The notes under the pieces are model-generated. The model ran no database searches and was not told where the DNA came from. It saw only the letters and a program-made list of their open reading frames with translations. The position numbers were made by a program, and so were the translations under genes. Shown here in pieces: positions 31,616-34,517 of a stretch of DNA of 34,517 bases. Position 1 is the stretch's first letter; each line of letters opens with the position of its first letter. Origin of the DNA: an uncultured Acetobacteraceae bacterium (GTDB lineage: Bacteria > Pseudomonadota > Alphaproteobacteria > Acetobacterales > Acetobacteraceae); assembly GCA_903918195.1 (NCBI GenBank), contig CAIXDS010000055.1, forward strand, positions 1 to 34,517, written 5' to 3'.

Positions 31616-33547
31616 TCATACCGCGACGCATGCGTCTGCCGTCAGCCGCGCCAGCGTCGCCTCGAACTCAGCCGTGAACCGGGCGATGTTACCGGCCGTG
31701 TCGCTCCAGGCGCCAGCGGTGAAGCATTTCCGGTAGTCGGCATAGGCGTGCGTATCGGTAGCAAGCAGCGTGCCGGTCGTGACGTATTCGGACAGGGTGG
31801 TGGCGATGCCTTGCCAGGCGCCGATAGCATTCAAAAGGGACCCCGCCATGCGGGATGCGAAGGATTTGCCGCAGAGCGTCAGCAGCGGCAACTGCATCCG
31901 GATGGCGTCGCTGGCGATCGTGCCGGCATTGTAGGGAAAGGTGTCGAGAAAGAGATCCGCGAGGCCGAGCCGGCGCATATAAAGTTCCGGACTGGTACGC
32001 TCAGCGAACATGATCCGTTCCGGAGCAACGCCTGCCCGTACCGCGGCATCGCGCAGGTTGGCATGCGACCAGGTGTTATCTGCGGCGAGCCACAGCACCG
32101 TACGGTCGGCCTTGCGCATGATCGCCATCCAGGCGGTGAACATGGCTTCGGTGATTTTATAGTGGTTGGAGAAGCAGCAGAGCACGAAGCGATCGTCGGG
32201 CAGTCCGGCGTCCTTGCGTGACAGCGCCGGCCCAATCACTCGCTTGCTGTCGTTGGCCTGGTAGATCCGTGCGATACGAAGCGGTTCTGGACGGTAGGCG
32301 GCAGCCCTCTGCGGCGGAATGACAAAATCGTCGCAAAACATGTAGTCGAGTTCCGGCAGCGCTACGGGACCGATGAAGCCGAGATAGGTCGCCTGGATAG
32401 GGGCGGGCCGCCAGCGCAGCACCGCCAGACGCGTGCGGGCGGTCAGGCCGTTGAGGTCGATCAGGATATCGATCTCATCATCGCGGATCACCCGTGCGGC
32501 CTGCTCGTCGGAAAGGTCCCGGATGTTGCGGTAGTGATCGAACGCAGCGATGACGCGGCGGCGGATATCGCTGCCATCCTCGAGAGTTGCGCAGTAGCCG
32601 AAAATCTCGAAACGACTGCGGTCGTGGCGCTCGAACAACTCGGCAATGAGATAACTCATCGCATGGCGGCAGAAATCCGACGACAGATAGCCGATCCTGA
32701 TGCGGTCGTGGCGGTAGCCTTCGGGCGGGCTGAGGTGAATCGGCGCGGGTGGCATCTTGCGCGCGATCCAGGATGCGGTCAGCTCGCGTTGCTCATCGAT
32801 GTCGTCGGTCAGTGCGAGGATGCCGAGCGGGCCGCTGTAGCGCAGCAATTCTTTCGGCGACAGGCCGGGGATGTCCACCTCGAAGATCGGCCATTGGCAC
32901 GTCTTCTGCCGGATGTGCAACCAGTGCTGCAACGCGTCAGGCTGCGCGGGGTCGGTCAGGAGGGATGTGCGCAGGATGGCCTCGGCTTCGTCCAGGCGGC
33001 CGAGCCCCTCCAGCACGCGGGCCCTGTGGTTGAGCAGCATCGTGCGGGCTTCGTTGGTCTGGATGGCGCCTGCCCAGGTCTGCAGCGCCGCCTCCGTCTG
33101 GCCCATCGCCTCGAGGGCAAGGCCGAGATTGACGGCGGCCGGATGGAAATCGCCCTTCAATGTGCGGGCGTTGGAATAGGCGATCGCCGCGTTGGCGCGA
33201 TCGCCTTCGCGGGAAAGAACCGCGCCAAGATTGAACCAGGCCGCAAAGAGATGCGGGTTCGGCGCGGGATTGCCAGCGATCCAGTCCTGGTAAAGGCGGA
33301 TCTCACTGTGTCCGGCCAGGCCGGGTTGCGCGGTCTCGATCGCCGTCACGATGTCTTCGAAGCCGATATGTCTCATACGGGCCTGGATCGCGCGCGTCTG
33401 GGCCGGCGCAATGGCATGAGATGCGTACACCGCAAGCAGCGCGGCGAGCCAGGACGGCTTCTCGACCCGCGATAGCGCGGTATCGCCGGTGTTTGCGCAA
33501 AGTTCGGTCACGGCGGATTCGGTCTGGAGGCTTTCCATTCGCTGCAT
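31616..33547 (-). CDS. TPR-containing GT41 (O-GlcNAc transferase/SPINDLY-like) glycosyltransferase, copy 1
   Basis: 643 residues from ATG 33547 (or 33538). TPR-like repeats at ~95-215 include AAWFNLGAVLSREGDRANAA and HPAAVNLGLALEAMGQTEAA. The GT41 region at ~285-625 shows IGYLSSDFCRHAMSYLIAEL, IRDDEIDILIDLNGLTARTR, RPAPIQATYLGFIGPVALPE, CFSNHYKITEAMFTAWMAIM and LADLFLDTFPYNAGTIASDA. It is a paralogue of the following gene but with changed key loops (HAMSY for HAVGH; GTIASD for HTTASD), suggesting a different donor or acceptor. It lies between the octapeptide-repeat protein gene (286 bp upstream) and the second GT41 gene (13 bp downstream). Protein O-glycosylation is inferred from family. Confidence 0.9.
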   Translation of the reverse strand: MQRMESLQTESAVTELCANTGDTALSRVEKPSWLAALLAVYASHAIAPAQTRAIQARMRHIGFEDIVTAIETAQPGLAGHSEIRLYQDWIAGNPAPNPHLFAAWFNLGAVLSREGDRANAAIAYSNARTLKGDFHPAAVNLGLALEAMGQTEAALQTWAGAIQTNEARTMLLNHRARVLEGLGRLDEAEAILRTSLLTDPAQPDALQHWLHIRQKTCQWPIFEVDIPGLSPKELLRYSGPLGILALTDDIDEQRELTASWIARKMPPAPIHLSPPEGYRHDRIRIGYLSSDFCRHAMSYLIAELFERHDRSRFEIFGYCATLEDGSDIRRRVIAAFDHYRNIRDLSDEQAARVIRDDEIDILIDLNGLTARTRLAVLRWRPAPIQATYLGFIGPVALPELDYMFCDDFVIPPQRAAAYRPEPLRIARIYQANDSKRVIGPALSRKDAGLPDDRFVLCCFSNHYKITEAMFTAWMAIMRKADRTVLWLAADNTWSHANLRDAAVRAGVAPERIMFAERTSPELYMRRLGLADLFLDTFPYNAGTIASDAIRMQLPLLTLCGKSFASRMAGSLLNAIGAWQGIATTLSEYVTTGTLLATDTHAYADYRKCFTAGAWSDTAGNIARFTAEFEATLARLTADACVAV

Positions 33548-33833
33548 CGCCCGTGTGCTGGCCTGTACGGGCCTGTCTACGGCACTTGCGTGAAGGATTT
33601 CCGAACGAGGCGGCCGGGAAGCGAGACAGAGATGTAAGCAGCATCCGCACGGATGCGTTCACTCTTGCTCGCGGTTGACGTCGTCAGCAGCAGTGCATGA
33701 CGAAGATCTGCGTTGTGGCGGCCACGTTACGAAACCCGGCTGGTGAACAGTAGCCGGAGGTTCATCAATCGCTGGCCGCCACTCCGCTCGTCGATCAGTC
33801 TCGCGGTACTATTTGCCTCTGCCGCTTCGCCTC
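33548..33833. other. Gap between the octapeptide-repeat gene and the GT41 pair
   Basis: The 286 bp carry no credible gene. No strong hairpin with T tract was found, so read-through from the repeat gene into the GT41 pair is possible, but a separate promoter for the pair cannot be excluded. Confidence 0.4.
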
Positions 33834-34517
33834 CTAGGCGAGGGCTTTTATCTGGGCAGCGGTCATCACATGCATTTGGCTGACAGTAAAGGAGCTCGCT
33901 TCGCTGGTGGTGAAGTACCCCATTTCGGTCGTGGTCAAGGCGCCGATCTGGGCGGTCGTAAAGGCCTTGATCTCTTGGCTTGTAAGCGCTCTTATCTCCG
34001 TTGACGACAACAGCCCGACATCCGTGACCGTGAGCGCGGCGAATTGCGCCGTGGTCAATGCCTGTATCTCGGTCGTGCTCAGGACCGGTATCTCGGTTGT
34101 CGTTATTGCGGCGATTGCTGTCGTGGACAGGTAGCTGAACTGGGCCGGCGTCAGGCTCGTAATGTTTGTCGTGCCAAGGGCAACCACGTCAGCCGAAGTC
34201 AATCCTGCGATCGCGGCGGTGGTGATCCCCGGCAACGTGGTGCTGGTCAGCGTTGAGATGTCGGCCGAAGTCAGCGCTGCCACCTGGGCGGAGGTCAGCC
34301 CGACAAGCTGGGTCGAGCTGAGAGTGCCGATTTCGGTCGAAGTCAGGTTGCTGAGCTGCGTCGCGATGAGGCCCTTCAACTGGGACGCGGTGAGCGCGGT
34401 GGTTTCGGTCGTCGCGTTGACCAGGGCGGTGGTGCTGAGGGCGGCCACCTGGGTGGAGGTCAGCCCGCCGAGATTGGTGGTGCCGATGCCAACCAGCTGG
34501 GTGGAGGCGATGGCGGC
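33834..34517 (-). CDS. Ser/Thr-rich octapeptide-repeat protein (partial, N-terminal part beyond window)
   Basis: The frame is open from the right edge to TAG 33834-33836, 227 residues, nearly all in an 8-residue repeat of form [LIF]-[ST]-[ST]-x-[QE]-[ILV]-x-[AG], about 28 copies (for example LTSTQVAA, LSSTQLVG, LTTAQFAA, LSSTEIRA, FTTAQIGA, MTAAQIKA). One copy near the top is 7 residues long. There is no Cys or Trp in the visible part, and two to three hydroxyl residues occur in most copies. The regular hydrophobic position suggests a compact helical or beta solenoid. The C-terminus (TAAQIKALA) ends inside a repeat without an obvious sorting or RTX domain. I know similar LTTxQIxA repeats in uncharacterised, large alphaproteobacterial proteins. 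Role unknown; the neighbouring GT41 enzymes make it a candidate glycosylation substrate. Confidence 0.85.
   Translation of the reverse strand, partial: AAIASTQLVGIGTTNLGGLTSTQVAALSTTALVNATTETTALTASQLKGLIATQLSNLTSTEIGTLSSTQLVGLTSAQVAALTSADISTLTSTTLPGITTAAIAGLTSADVVALGTTNITSLTPAQFSYLSTTAIAAITTTEIPVLSTTEIQALTTAQFAALTVTDVGLLSSTEIRALTSQEIKAFTTAQIGALTTTEMGYFTTSEASSFTVSQMHVMTAAQIKALA

Noticed and set aside
33834..34517. 24 bp periodicity resembling a CRISPR array or satellite
   Set aside because: The period equals 8 codons, copies diverge mainly at silent positions, and there are no identical repeats with unique spacers. It is a coding repeat.

Overview
The window is GC-rich, densely coding DNA from a Gram-negative bacterium. 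It has Kdo (LPS/capsule) genes, the hopanoid genes hpnL, hpnM and hpnN, a ModE-type molybdate regulon, and GC-biased codon use. Together these suggest an alphaproteobacterium, most likely Rhodospirillales/Acetobacteraceae. The taxonomic placement is inference. I see no rRNA, tRNA, CRISPR array, prophage or intact insertion sequence.

Layout. (1) 1-1163 (-): N-terminal part of a calpain-type cysteine protease fused to adhesin-like repeats; it runs off the left edge. (2) 1.7-7.8 kb: surface polysaccharide genes. A protein of unknown function (+) faces an operon on the minus strand made of a two-domain GT2/GT4 glycosyltransferase, kdsB (CMP-Kdo synthetase) and kdsD (arabinose-5-phosphate isomerase). 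(3) 8.0-12.9 kb (+): a complete molybdate regulon: a stand-alone molbindin with its own terminator, then modE, a siderophore-type binding protein, modA, modB and modC. Two operator-like palindromes of identical 9-7-9 geometry lie at 8030-8054 and 8481-8505. The second covers the modE promoter and start codon. (4) 12.9-20.0 kb: gabT (-) diverges from a polyamine-type ABC transporter operon (ATPase, binding protein, two permeases) that ends with a LysR-type regulator. A 23-codon ORF with a good Shine-Dalgarno is coupled to the ATPase start. (5) 20.0-22.1 kb: a visibly AT-richer patch with a coiled-coil methyltransferase and an apparently empty stretch. (6) 22.1-23.3 kb: a divergent EthD-like / DUF447 pair. 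(7) 23.5-29.4 kb: hopanoid genes hpnN, hpnM and hpnL on the minus strand, with a sulfotransferase gene inserted on the plus strand between hpnM and hpnL. (8) 29.6-34.5 kb (-): two tandem TPR-GT41 (O-GlcNAc-transferase/SPINDLY-like) glycosyltransferases directly downstream of a gene for a protein built almost wholly of Ser/Thr-rich octapeptide repeats, which runs off the right edge.

How the parts may work together. Molybdate import and its control are self-contained and very probably autoregulated by ModE. gabT plus the polyamine transporter suggests uptake and catabolism of putrescine or GABA. The Kdo/glycosyltransferase, hopanoid and methyltransferase genes point to envelope construction. 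The most novel candidate is the right end: a repeat protein with hydroxyl residues in every octad beside two protein-O-glycosyltransferase-like enzymes looks like a dedicated protein glycosylation module. This is inferred from architecture and gene order only.
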